Of a stretch of 28,796 bases of DNA, positions 1-7,125 are shown piece after piece (positions within the stretch are counted from its first letter, which is position 1; each line of letters begins with the position of its first letter). Source of the stretch: JBMOMT01 sp049324835 (GTDB taxonomy: Bacteria; Chloroflexota; Anaerolineae; CAYNKW01); assembly GCA_049324835.1 (NCBI GenBank), contig JBMOMT010000008.1:1-28796 (forward strand), read 5' to 3'. Both the position numbers and the translations under genes were made by a program. The notes under the pieces are model-generated. The model searched no databases. It had not been told where the DNA came from and saw only the letters and a list, made by a program, of their open reading frames with translations.

Positions 1-127
1 AAGCCTATCGCCTGAGCACAGGAACCTCCTGGTTTGAAGCCAAGATGCGGATTATTCGAGATGCCATTCGTGCCTATCTGGCTCATCCTGAGTACACCCT
101 GCCACTTTCAACTGCGTAACTTCTAAA
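1..127. repeat. 127-bp contig-terminal inverted repeat, left copy (insertion sequence end)
   Basis: This stretch is the exact reverse complement of 28670-28796; the two copies diverge at base 128 and base 28669. It covers the end of a transposase gene and 8 bases past its stop codon. Perfect identity followed by abrupt divergence fits a multicopy insertion sequence at which assembly stopped. The length of exactly 127 also equals a common maximum k-mer of de Bruijn assemblers, so the true repeat probably continues beyond both contig ends. Confidence 0.9.
3..119 (+). CDS. Transposase C-terminal fragment (partial, runs off contig)
   Basis: An open frame enters from the left edge and ends at TAA (117-119), encoding 38 residues that begin AYRLSTGTSWFEAK and end YTLPLSTA. 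The identical peptide is encoded on the other strand at the right end of the window. I call it a transposase because it is a duplicated ORF end at both contig ends and, at the right end, adjoins a disrupted gene. No catalytic residues are visible in this short tail and I cannot name the IS family. Confidence 0.6.
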   Translation, partial: AYRLSTGTSWFEAKMRIIRDAIRAYLAHPEYTLPLSTA

Positions 128-160
128 CCTATCAGGTCTAAAAATAGGGTCTACCGAGGC

Positions 161-1210
161 TCACAAGGACACACTCTGTCGCGATCGGAGCATATCCAGG
201 TAACGTGGCATGGCGATGGTGTAGAGCCAATAGAGAAGGCGCGAAACGGGGAAATCGTAGGCGCCGATGTGCCGTACCAACTGGCCGCCGAAACCGGTCT
301 TGAAGCGTAATACCCCCCACATAGGGTTCGATTCGTCCAACTCGTCGGGTGCGCCCCAGAAATCGTACACGGTGCAGCCCTGCTCCCTGGCCCAACGGAT
401 GGCCCGCCATTGCAGCAGGTAATTGGGCATGCATTGGCGCTCGCGGTCGGACGACGCGCCGTACATATACCAGGCCGTACGCCCGAAACGGAACAGGATC
501 AGAGCGGCCAACGGTTCGCCGTACAGCTCGGCCACGAACGGCTGGGCCAGGCCGGCGGCGATAAAAGCGCTCCAGGCGTCGTGATAATAGGCGTAGGGCC
601 GGATGATAAAACCATCGCGGGCAGCGGTTTCGGTGTACAGGCCATAGATGAGCAGCAGGTCGGCAGGGCCACCGAGCCGCACGCTCACGTCTTTGCGCCC
701 GGCCAGCCGGATGTTGTAGCGTGTCTTGGATTTCATGTCGGCCAGCAGGTCCGTTTCACCGCGCGTCAGGTCGAGGGTCATGGTGTTACGAAACTGGATC
801 TGCTCGGCGGACAGTCGCCAGCCCCGGCGGCGCAGCGCGCTCACCACCGCCTGGCCCTGAGGGGTGGCGGCGTCCACATCGGGGTCGATCTTGATAAAGA
901 TGGCCCGGCGGCGGCGGGCCAGCGCTTCCATCTCGCTCAGGACATCCTCCAGCAGGCTGGGGTCGGAAAAATCCAACAGCGGGCCTTTGGGCACATACAT
1001 CACCGACAGGGGCAGGCGCGGCCAGCGCCGTTGCAGCACCGACGCCGCAGCACGCGCCTGTTGGGCCGGGTCGAACAGCAGCCGGCTGGGCGTCCAGCCA
1101 TACCGGGCTTTAAAATCGCCCCACTGCCAGGTTTGCAGCACGTGGGGCGCGGGTAGCCTGAGCAGGCCGGTGTTCCATTGAATGGCGTCGGTGATTCGTT
1201 GCACGTCCAT
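161..1210 (-). CDS. FemAB-family peptidoglycan aminoacyltransferase (tandem copy 2)
   Basis: A 349-residue protein of the FemA/FemB/FemX group, GNAT-fold enzymes that transfer amino acids from aminoacyl-tRNA to the peptidoglycan stem peptide in the cytoplasm. The family signature is clear: YVPKGP near residue 82, DMKSKTRYNIRLAGRK near the middle, and YMYGASSDRERQ plus QWRAIRWAREQGC in the C-terminal GNAT half. The frame stays open upstream to 1552, but that part is antisense-frame overlap with the upstream paralogue. The ATG at 1210 gives the normal family length and lies 7 bases after the upstream stop, so the two genes form one operon. No strong Shine-Dalgarno is seen, which suggests translational coupling. 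The exact substrate cannot be told from sequence. Confidence 0.85.
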   Translation of the reverse strand: MDVQRITDAIQWNTGLLRLPAPHVLQTWQWGDFKARYGWTPSRLLFDPAQQARAAASVLQRRWPRLPLSVMYVPKGPLLDFSDPSLLEDVLSEMEALARRRRAIFIKIDPDVDAATPQGQAVVSALRRRGWRLSAEQIQFRNTMTLDLTRGETDLLADMKSKTRYNIRLAGRKDVSVRLGGPADLLLIYGLYTETAARDGFIIRPYAYYHDAWSAFIAAGLAQPFVAELYGEPLAALILFRFGRTAWYMYGASSDRERQCMPNYLLQWRAIRWAREQGCTVYDFWGAPDELDESNPMWGVLRFKTGFGGQLVRHIGAYDFPVSRLLYWLYTIAMPRYLDMLRSRQSVSL

Positions 1211-1217
1211 TTCAGGT

Positions 1218-2270
1218 TCAGGTGATCGCCTGACGGCGGCCGGCATAGGCGGCGTAAAGCCGGTACCAGAGAGGTGAATAGATGGCGTCGAATGCACCCA
1301 GGTAGCGTTGCACCCGACCGCCAAAACCGCGCTTGAAGCGATAGACGCCCCACAGACCATCGCTGCGGGCTGTGAACTGGGTTTCCAGCGAGGTTTCGTC
1401 GGCGTCTGGGATGCCCCACAGATCGTAGGCCGTGCAGCCGCGCCATCGGGCCCAGCGGATGGCCTCCCACTGGAGCAGATAGCTGGCCATACGCTGGCGC
1501 TCCCGGTCGGATGAAGCGCCGTAAAAATACCAGGCCTTGTCGCCGCAGGCAAAAGCCATCAGCGCGCCGAGTGGTTCACCGGCGTAAAAGGCCAGGAAAA
1601 GCCGGACCTGGTCGGCGGGCGCAAAGAGCTCGTAGGCGGCCCGGTAATAGGCCCGGCTGTGGATGCCAAAACCGTCGCGCGCGCCGGTTTGTTGCATCAG
1701 GGCGTAAAAGGTGTCGAGATCGTTAGCCGCGCCCTGGTGTATCTGCACCTCTTTGCGGGCTGCCAGCCGGACGTTGTAGCGGGTCTTGGATTTCATGCCG
1801 CCCAGGATGGCTTCCTCGTCGCCTGTCAGATCCAGCCAGATGGTGCGCCGGGGCTGGACGGTCTGGGGACTGGGCCGAAAGCCCCAGGCCTGAAAACGAG
1901 CCGCCAGAGCCGGGTCGTCGGGCAGCTCTGGCTCGATCTTGAGCAAGATGGATCGGCGAGAGTGGGTCAGAGCGTGCAGGGCAGGCCAGAGCCGGGCCGC
2001 TGTTTCGGCGTCGTCCGGGTTCAGCAGCGGGCCCTTGGGCAGATAGGCCAGGCTGCGGCCCAGCGGCAGGCGGCGAAAGAGCACCTGCGCCCCGGCGAGC
2101 AATCGACCGTCCTTTTCCAGGGCCAGGCGAACCGCCTGCCAGCCAAAACACGACTTGAGCGAGCCCCAACGGCTGTGCTGTAACAGGTGACATGCCGGGT
2201 GTGTGGTCACAAAGGCATCCCAGCGGCTATCATCCAGAAATGGGGATCGATCTGAGCGAAGAACGTTCAC
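1218..2270 (-). CDS. FemAB-family peptidoglycan aminoacyltransferase (tandem copy 1)
   Basis: A 350-residue FemAB-type transferase and the first gene of the pair. It shares with its downstream neighbour the YLPKGPLL motif, the GMKSKTRYNVRLAARKEVQ stretch, the YGASSDRERQ segment, and QWEAIRWARWRGCTAYDLWG, so the pair arose by tandem duplication. It differs by a longer insert after the DLWGIPD motif. The start is GTG at 2270, preceded by AGAGG; a TATAAT-like -10 box lies at 2305-2300. Likely role is adding amino acids to lipid II or the interpeptide bridge, using charged tRNA. A tRNA-Glu gene lies just upstream on the other strand, but nothing shows that it is the donor. Confidence 0.87.
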   Translation of the reverse strand: MNVLRSDRSPFLDDSRWDAFVTTHPACHLLQHSRWGSLKSCFGWQAVRLALEKDGRLLAGAQVLFRRLPLGRSLAYLPKGPLLNPDDAETAARLWPALHALTHSRRSILLKIEPELPDDPALAARFQAWGFRPSPQTVQPRRTIWLDLTGDEEAILGGMKSKTRYNVRLAARKEVQIHQGAANDLDTFYALMQQTGARDGFGIHSRAYYRAAYELFAPADQVRLFLAFYAGEPLGALMAFACGDKAWYFYGASSDRERQRMASYLLQWEAIRWARWRGCTAYDLWGIPDADETSLETQFTARSDGLWGVYRFKRGFGGRVQRYLGAFDAIYSPLWYRLYAAYAGRRQAIT

Positions 2271-2299
2271 CGTGGCCTCTGGCAGGGTTTCATGGCCTC

Positions 2300-2305
2300 A
2301 TTATA
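2300..2305 (-). promoter_or_regulatory. -10 box for the femAB pair
   Basis: Read on the minus strand this is TATAAT, about 30 bases upstream of the GTG start at 2270. A TTGGCC sequence stands 19 bases further upstream, a loose -35. Transcription would begin near 2293 and include the AGAGG ribosome site. Confidence 0.5.
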
Positions 2306-2336
2306 CCACAGACAGGCCACTTGAGGCCAATCTGAT

Positions 2337-2365
2337 TTGACAAAACCTGCCATCGTTGGTACAAT
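2337..2365 (+). promoter_or_regulatory. Promoter of tRNA-Glu
   Basis: TTGACA (2337-2342), a 17-base spacer and TACAAT (2360-2365) form a near-consensus housekeeping promoter. The predicted transcription start near 2372 lies about 23 bases before the mature tRNA 5' end. Confidence 0.75.
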
Positions 2366-2394
2366 ACCGCCCGTCATCGCCGCTTGACAGGCGT

Positions 2395-2471
2395 GGGGCA
2401 TTCGTCTAGCGGCCAAGGACATCGCCCTCTCAAGGCGAAGACCGCGGGTTCGAATCCCGCATGCCCCACCA
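2395..2471 (+). tRNA. tRNA-Glu (anticodon CTC)
   Basis: A complete cloverleaf is visible. The acceptor arms are GGGGCAT (2395-2401) and ATGCCCC (2461-2467), with discriminator A at 2468 and an encoded CCA at 2469-2471. The anticodon stem TCGCC/GGCGA encloses the loop CTCTCAA, with anticodon CTC at 2429-2431. The T arm carries GGTTCGAATCC. It reads GAG codons. It has its own promoter upstream and an intrinsic terminator that starts at the CCA. Confidence 0.95.
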
Positions 2472-2509
2472 AAACCCGAGGCTCGTTCCTGGCCTCGGGT
2501 TTTCTTTTG
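2471..2509 (+). terminator. Intrinsic terminator of tRNA-Glu
   Basis: A perfect 12-bp stem (2471-2482 with 2492-2503, CCCGAGGC core) with a 9-base loop is followed by a T-rich tail. It directly abuts the tRNA 3' end. Confidence 0.85.
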
Positions 2510-2511
2510 CC

Positions 2512-2540
2512 TTGACGTTTTGGGCTATCTCTGTTATCAT
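2512..2540 (+). promoter_or_regulatory. Promoter of the MBL-hydrolase/amidohydrolase operon
   Basis: TTGACG (2512-2517), a 17-base spacer and TATCAT (2535-2540) lie right after the tRNA terminator. The predicted start near 2547 leaves a leader of about 47 bases before the ATG at 2594. Confidence 0.6.
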
Positions 2541-2593
2541 GGGGGCGGTTTGAGCGGGTGTGGCGGAACATGGTTTGGGAGAGGAGCGAAGGC

Positions 2594-3526
2594 ATGGCCT
2601 ACAGACGGGTCGATCGGGCCAGGGTGATGACGCTGGTCGAGAACAGCATCAATCCTTTTCTGAAAAAGAGGGAGAACGTGCGCTGGCAGCAGCCCGAGGA
2701 GGGGGTGCTTTTGGCTGAGCACGGCTGGGCGGCGCTCATCGAGACGACGGCCAACGGCAAAAAGCACACCCTGTTGCTGGATGCCGGCCTGTCCGAAACG
2801 ACGCTGCTGCACAACATGGATCGCTTCAAGCTGGACGTGATGGCCATCGAGGCTATCGTGGTCAGTCACGGCCACGGCGATCACACCGGCGCGTTGATCG
2901 GGTTGTTGCAGCGGTTGGGCCGGCCGCTGCCGGTCTTTGTGCATCCGGCGGCCTTTCGCGAGCGGTGGACCATCCCGCCCGATGGTCCCAGACGCGGCCC
3001 TTCTGGCCCCAAACGTGAGAAATGGGAGGCGGCGGGCGCGCAGATCGTGGCCACCGAAGGGCCGCACCAAGTTTTCCCCGGTTGCGTCGTCAGCGGCGGC
3101 ATCCCGCGGCACACCGATTTCGAGCATCCGCCGCGGCACTATTTTTACCGCGAGAACGATGCGTTTCATCCCGAAACGTTGCCCGACGATCAGGCCGTGG
3201 TGGTGATCGTCGAGGGTAAGGGGTTGTTGGTCGTTTCGGGTTGCGCCCACGCCGGCATCGTCAATACGGTGCGTTACGCCCAGGCGATCACCGGCGAGCC
3301 GCGGGTGTGGGCCGTGGCGGGAGGGTTTCACCTGGCGGGGGCTTCTCAAGAGGTCATCGCAGCGACGGTGAGCGGCTTGCAGGCGGCCGGGCCGACCCTC
3401 GTCGCGCCGGGGCATTGCACCGGCTTTGACGCCCAGCGGGCCATAGCGGCTGCCATGCCGGCGCAGTTTGTGCTCAACGTGGTGGGCACGGTCATATCGA
3501 CACACATGGAAGGAGAGGAAAGATGA
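2594..3526 (+). CDS. MBL-fold metal-dependent hydrolase, dihydropterin-aminobenzene-phosphate synthase-like
   Basis: A 310-residue metallo-beta-lactamase-fold protein. The dinuclear metal motif SHGHGDHTG lies at residues 91-99, with further ligands in GCAHAGI, GGFHL and APGHCTG towards the C-terminus. These match the COG1237 group, which includes the archaeal enzyme making a methanopterin precursor; in bacteria the substrate is usually unknown. The frame is open to a GTG at 2558, but the ATG at 2594 has GAGGAG at the right distance and is preferred. Its TGA overlaps the ATG of the following amidohydrolase (ATGA), so the two are translationally coupled. Probably cytoplasmic, as no signal peptide is seen. 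Confidence 0.82.
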   Translation: MAYRRVDRARVMTLVENSINPFLKKRENVRWQQPEEGVLLAEHGWAALIETTANGKKHTLLLDAGLSETTLLHNMDRFKLDVMAIEAIVVSHGHGDHTGALIGLLQRLGRPLPVFVHPAAFRERWTIPPDGPRRGPSGPKREKWEAAGAQIVATEGPHQVFPGCVVSGGIPRHTDFEHPPRHYFYRENDAFHPETLPDDQAVVVIVEGKGLLVVSGCAHAGIVNTVRYAQAITGEPRVWAVAGGFHLAGASQEVIAATVSGLQAAGPTLVAPGHCTGFDAQRAIAAAMPAQFVLNVVGTVISTHMEGEER

Positions 3527-4752
3527 TCGCCGTTCGAGGAGGAAGGTTGATCGATGGCAGTGGCGCCGAGCCTCTGGAGGGCGCCGTCGTTCTGATCGAA
3601 GCAGGCAAGGTGACGGCTGTCGGGCGGCAGGGGCAGGTGGCGGTTCCGCCGCAGGCCCAGGTGCTGGATGCAACCGGCAAGACGGTGATGCCCGGGCTCA
3701 TCGATGCCCACGTGCACATCATGATGGCCGAGTATGACCTGCAGCGGACGCTGACCACGCCGCTGTCGTTCACGTTTTACGAGGCCATCCAGAACATGCG
3801 CGCCACGTTGGAAGCGGGCGTGACCACGGTGCGTGATGCCAGCGGGGCCGATCTGGGCGTTAAACTAGCGGTGGAGCGTGGCCTGATCCTGGGGCCACGG
3901 CTGGTCATCAGTGTGGGCATGCTCTCGCAGACGGGCGGCCACGGTGACGATTACATGCCGGTTGGGGTCGAGATTCCGATCTATTACCCCGGCAAGCCGG
4001 TGTTGATCTGCGATGGCCCGGTGGAGGCGCGTCGCGCCGCGCGGCGCGCTATCCGCGCCGGCGCCGATGTCATCAAGATCGCCTCCAGCGGCGGCGTGCT
4101 CTCGCCCACCACCGAGCCGGATGTGGCCCAGTTTCGCATGGATGAGTTGCGCGCCATCGTGGAGGAGGCCCATGCCGCCAAAAAGCGGGTCATGTCGCAC
4201 GCCCAGTCTACGGCGGGCATTCTGAACGCGCTCCAGGCTGGGGTCGAATCGATCGAACACGGCATTTACGTCGACGATGCCTGTATCGAGTTGATGCTGG
4301 CTCAGGGCAGTTACCTGGTGCCCACCCTCTATGCGCCGCACGCTGTGCTGGAGGTGGCCGAGCGCACCGGTCGCATGCCAGAGTGGGGGCTGCGGAAAAC
4401 GCGCCAGGTGATCCAGGTGCATCAGCAGAACGTGGCGCGCGCCATAGCGGCGGGAGTCAAGGTTGTGATGGGCACCGATTCGGGCATCGACGGTCATGGC
4501 CAGAACGCCCGCGAGTTGACCATGCTGGCCGAGGCGGGCCTCTCGCCCATGCAGGTCATCGTCGCTGCCACCCGGCTGGCGGCCGAGTGCCTGGGCCTGG
4601 AGGACCAGATCGGCACGCTGGAGAGCGGCAAGCTGGCCGATTTGCTGATCGTGGAGGGTGATCCACTGGCCGACATCAAACTCCTGGAAGACACATCTCG
4701 CATCCAGGTGGTGATGAAGGCTGGCCAGGTCGTCGTCGACCGGCGTCGGTAG
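3523..4752 (+). CDS. Metal-dependent amidohydrolase (imidazolonepropionase/prolidase-like)
   Basis: A 409-residue amidohydrolase-superfamily enzyme. It has the N-terminal beta-sandwich segment and then PGLIDAHVH (metal ligands H63 and H65). VIKIASSGGV near residue 183 supplies a probable carboxylated lysine, and SHAQS, IEHGIYVDD and MGTDSG supply the remaining histidines and the catalytic aspartate. The C-terminal GKLADLLIVEGDPL is typical. Such enzymes hydrolyse cyclic amides or acyl-proline-type dipeptides; the substrate here is not known. It follows the MBL hydrolase with a 4-base overlap and an AGGAGAGGAAAG ribosome site, so the two hydrolases are co-expressed and may act on one pathway. 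A terminator follows at 4810. Confidence 0.85.
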   Translation: MIAVRGGRLIDGSGAEPLEGAVVLIEAGKVTAVGRQGQVAVPPQAQVLDATGKTVMPGLIDAHVHIMMAEYDLQRTLTTPLSFTFYEAIQNMRATLEAGVTTVRDASGADLGVKLAVERGLILGPRLVISVGMLSQTGGHGDDYMPVGVEIPIYYPGKPVLICDGPVEARRAARRAIRAGADVIKIASSGGVLSPTTEPDVAQFRMDELRAIVEEAHAAKKRVMSHAQSTAGILNALQAGVESIEHGIYVDDACIELMLAQGSYLVPTLYAPHAVLEVAERTGRMPEWGLRKTRQVIQVHQQNVARAIAAGVKVVMGTDSGIDGHGQNARELTMLAEAGLSPMQVIVAATRLAAECLGLEDQIGTLESGKLADLLIVEGDPLADIKLLEDTSRIQVVMKAGQVVVDRRR

Positions 4753-4809
4753 CGAGGGCACATACCCGGGCGGTAAACGTTTTTGCCTGGGGTCAGACGA
4801 TTCCAAGGA

Positions 4810-4848
4810 GGCGCGACCAGCCTGCAGGCGGGTGGGTCGCGCCTTTTT
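4810..4848 (+). terminator. Intrinsic terminator after the amidohydrolase
   Basis: GGCGCGACC (4810-4818) pairs with GGTCGCGCC (4835-4843) and is followed by TTTTT. It lies in the 139-base gap between convergent genes. Confidence 0.85.
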
Positions 4849-4891
4849 CGTTGCCCTTGGGGCGCGAAAACCCCCACGCAGGCGCCAGGCT

Positions 4892-5779
4892 TTAGCCTTG
4901 CCATTGGTTTGGCGCGCGGGGCAGAGCCTGGACTGGGACGAGCACCTGGCGTTCGGTCGCGTTTGATGCGATGCCGTCGGGAGCAGACTGCTCCAGGATC
5001 AGGGGGTGCGAGAGACAGTGCCCCGACCTGGGCAGCCAGGTGTGAAACACGTAATCCAGAGTCAACGATAGTTCTTGGACCGGGCCGCGGTGGACAAAGC
5101 GGGCGTACTTTAGCACAGGGATGGTTTTCACGACCAGGATAGGACTTGGGCAATCCTGCCGGTGACTTTGGATGCCGGCCATGTACAGCGGCCCATGTTG
5201 CTCCCAGTCTTGGGGAAAAAGGACAATGCCACAAAGATCGGTTGGCAGAACGTTGTCCTTGAGGGTGTGTAATTCTCGGATCAGCAGCGCCCACAGTTCG
5301 GCGACGGTTGCGCGATCCTCTGACATGCGCGCCATGACGCCCACGACTTGAAACGCCTGCCGCTCTTCCAGCACGGGTCTCGGATGCAAGCCTGTATGGA
5401 GGTGCCTCAGGTGGGCAGGCGTCAGCCGGGGCATGAGTCGTTGTTGGCCGATGTGACCCTGCCGTCTCAACTGGCTGGGCTGCAAATCGAACATACGCTT
5501 GAAGGCGCGCGAAAAAGTTTCCGGGTTGTTGAACTGGTAGTCGAGAGCGATGTCGATGATTCTGCGATCCGTTTGGAGCAGGGCTTGTGCCGCTTCCGAG
5601 AGCCGGCGGCGCATCAGGTAATCGTAAGGCGGGTGATGGGTGGCCTGGCTGAACATCCGGCCAAAATAATACAACGAATAGGCGACGGCCGCGGCCATAT
5701 CGGCCACGGTGATGGGTGACTGGAGGTGCGCCTCGATGAATTCGATGGCCTGGGCGACGCGGGCAAGGTCAGCAGCCAT
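4892..5779 (-). CDS. AraC-family regulator with GyrI-like effector domain
   Basis: A 295-residue transcription factor. Residues of about 9-110 form the double helix-turn-helix of the AraC/Rob type (ITVADMAAAVAYSLYYFGRMF, then IIDIALDYQFNNPETFSRAFKRMF). After a short linker, residues of about 135-285 resemble the GyrI-like ligand-binding domain, with ARFVHRGPVQELSLTLDYVF as a marker. This order, N-terminal DNA binding and C-terminal GyrI-like, is that of Rob-type sensors of small hydrophobic ligands. It is the last gene of a minus-strand cluster, 6 bases after a separate GyrI-like protein. Target genes are unknown; regulation of its own operon is a reasonable guess. Confidence 0.85.
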   Translation of the reverse strand: MAADLARVAQAIEFIEAHLQSPITVADMAAAVAYSLYYFGRMFSQATHHPPYDYLMRRRLSEAAQALLQTDRRIIDIALDYQFNNPETFSRAFKRMFDLQPSQLRRQGHIGQQRLMPRLTPAHLRHLHTGLHPRPVLEERQAFQVVGVMARMSEDRATVAELWALLIRELHTLKDNVLPTDLCGIVLFPQDWEQHGPLYMAGIQSHRQDCPSPILVVKTIPVLKYARFVHRGPVQELSLTLDYVFHTWLPRSGHCLSHPLILEQSAPDGIASNATERQVLVPVQALPRAPNQWQG

Positions 5780-5785
5780 GGCGCA

Positions 5786-6289
5786 TCACGACTTGAGGGG
5801 GATATAGACGTCCAGCACCGATTCCTGGATGCGCTGGAGTCCCTTGAAGCGCTCGTCGTAACGCTGGATGCTGTGGTTCCAGTCACTTTCCAGGCCGGCC
5901 TGAGACAGCCACTCGCCGATGAGCCATATCCAGTCGGAGACGATCTGTTCGCCGCGCAGTGTAAAGACGGCATAAGCGGCCGCGGGCAGGACTTTGATGG
6001 AGGTATCCAGCGGCGCGCCCTCGATCTGGGTCACTTCCAGGCCCACGAACACCTCGAATTCGCCCGTGCGCTGCGTTTCCTGGTGCATGATGTGCACTTC
6101 GTACATCACGGCATCGGGTTTGGCGTGCCGGATGCGCACCCGGTTTCGATCCAGGTAGGCCATGAACCGCGCCCAGAGGCGACCGATCTCGTTTTCTTCG
6201 CTCCAGCCTCCGGCCATCGCAAAGGGGTCGCCGAAAAAGCTGAACCCGAGCAGGATCAGCTGCGGTTGTTCGACGATGGTCGGTTCCAT
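5786..6289 (-). CDS. Stand-alone GyrI-like small-molecule-binding protein
   Basis: A 167-residue single-domain protein of the GyrI-like/SOUL-like effector-binding fold. It has VMYEVHIMHQ, EFEVFVGLEV, and AAAYAVFTLRGEQIVSDWIW, and ends with VYIPLK, the usual last strand of the domain. The ATG at 6289 has a clear GAGGAG site; the frame stays open further upstream but without domain similarity. It sits between the TrmO-like gene and the AraC-GyrI gene on the same strand. It may sequester or hydrolyse the ligand sensed by the neighbouring regulator; that is inference from fold and position. Confidence 0.75.
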   Translation of the reverse strand: MEPTIVEQPQLILLGFSFFGDPFAMAGGWSEENEIGRLWARFMAYLDRNRVRIRHAKPDAVMYEVHIMHQETQRTGEFEVFVGLEVTQIEGAPLDTSIKVLPAAAYAVFTLRGEQIVSDWIWLIGEWLSQAGLESDWNHSIQRYDERFKGLQRIQESVLDVYIPLKS

Positions 6290-6306
6290 GTGCACTCCTC
6301 GACTGG

Positions 6307-6345
6307 GGGCAAACCGGCCCCGAAACCTTCGGGGCCGGTTTGCCC
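6307..6345. other. Perfect 18-bp hairpin between operon genes
   Basis: Bases 6307-6324 are the exact reverse complement of 6328-6345, with a 3-base loop. On the minus-strand transcript it lies between the TrmO-like stop (6364) and the ribosome site of the GyrI-like gene. No T-tract follows on either strand, so it is more likely an mRNA-processing or stability element than a terminator. Confidence 0.75.
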
Positions 6346-6363
6346 TTGGCCGCCAGCGACGGC

Positions 6364-6858
6364 TTATTCCTGTTCCCAGGGCTCCAGCCCAATGCCCTCG
6401 TCGGGCATCCATTCCGGCCAATCCGAGAGCCATTCCGGGATGTGGGCCTCCCGGACGCGATCGCACACCGGAAAGTAGGCCTTGAGATCCACGATAGGCG
6501 TATCGTTGTGGGCGTCGATGTCTGCCACCCGGACGAGCCCGCGCTCCTCGTCCAACCCCAACAGTTTGCAGGTGGTCATGGCGATGGGGTTGGGGCGGTA
6601 CGGCGCCCGGGTGGCAAAGACGCCGGTCAGATGCTCTTCGGCGTAGGGCGGCCGGCTCTGGAGCCTGCCGCGCCATTCGGCGTCGTCGAGGCGATCGGCC
6701 CACCAGAACACCATCACGTGGCTGAAATGCTCCAATTGCTTCAGTGCGGGCCGAAAGGGGGCATCGATCTCGATCTGGATGCTGCCCTGATCTCTCCGGA
6801 CGCGCCCGATGGGATGCACCTGATACGCCGGTCTCTGGCTGGTTGTTTTTTCATTCAT
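6364..6858 (-). CDS. TrmO/TsaA-family protein, putative tRNA or other SAM-dependent methyltransferase
   Basis: A 164-residue protein with the TsaA/TrmO beta-barrel signature. IGRVRRDQG lies near residue 17 and LEHFSHVMVFWWADRL near 42. GVFATRAPYRPNPIAMTTCKL follows near 80, then VADIDAHNDTPIVDLKAYFP. In E. coli TrmO methylates t6A37 of tRNA-Thr with S-adenosylmethionine. This version is a single domain and lacks the C-terminal extension of the enterobacterial enzyme, so the substrate may differ. The ATG at 6858 has AGGGGA upstream. It leads a minus-strand cluster with two GyrI-type proteins and is divergent from uvrC. Confidence 0.8.
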   Translation of the reverse strand: MNEKTTSQRPAYQVHPIGRVRRDQGSIQIEIDAPFRPALKQLEHFSHVMVFWWADRLDDAEWRGRLQSRPPYAEEHLTGVFATRAPYRPNPIAMTTCKLLGLDEERGLVRVADIDAHNDTPIVDLKAYFPVCDRVREAHIPEWLSDWPEWMPDEGIGLEPWEQE

Positions 6859-6872
6859 TTGCTCTTCCCCTT

Positions 6873-6913
6873 GTTATACTGGCTGGCGTTGAATTAGATG
6901 CCACCAGTATAAC
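6873..6913. promoter_or_regulatory. Inverted-repeat promoter/operator region upstream of the TrmO-like operon
   Basis: GTTATACTGG (6873-6882) and CCAGTATAAC (6904-6913) are exact inverted repeats 21 bases apart. Each contains TATACT, a good -10 box, one pointing towards each strand. The minus-strand copy (6911-6906) stands about 48 bases before the start of the TrmO-like gene. The symmetry could reflect a face-to-face promoter pair or a regulator binding site, the AraC-GyrI protein being the obvious candidate. Confidence 0.5.
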
Positions 6914-7112
6914 AGAGGGGAGGGGAATTCGCCTGACGTTCCTTGTCCCGTTTGCAGCCAGCTACCTGCCTTTTTGCCACTCCCTTGACGATTTTTGCGA
7001 TCCCGCTCCGGCCCTGCCCGCGCGGGTTGTGCCGGCATTATAACGAAGATCGCGGGCCAAGTCAACTCCAAAGTGCGCTTTTTCGGGTGTGGCATGGCGG
7101 CGCGTCCTGTGT

Positions 7113-7118
7113 TATAAT
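7113..7118 (+). promoter_or_regulatory. -10 box of uvrC placed for a leaderless transcript
   Basis: A perfect TATAAT ends 7 bases before the uvrC ATG (7126). Initiation at the usual distance would fall at or one base before the start codon. There is no Shine-Dalgarno at proper spacing. The -35 (TGGCAT at 7090-7095, 17-base spacer) is weak. Confidence 0.6.
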
Positions 7119-7125
7119 CAGGGCT

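Noticed and set aside
1211..1552. N-terminal extension of the second FemAB frame (463 residues)
   Set aside because: It lies over the end of the upstream FemAB gene in another frame and carries no family similarity; the ATG at 1210 gives the normal length.
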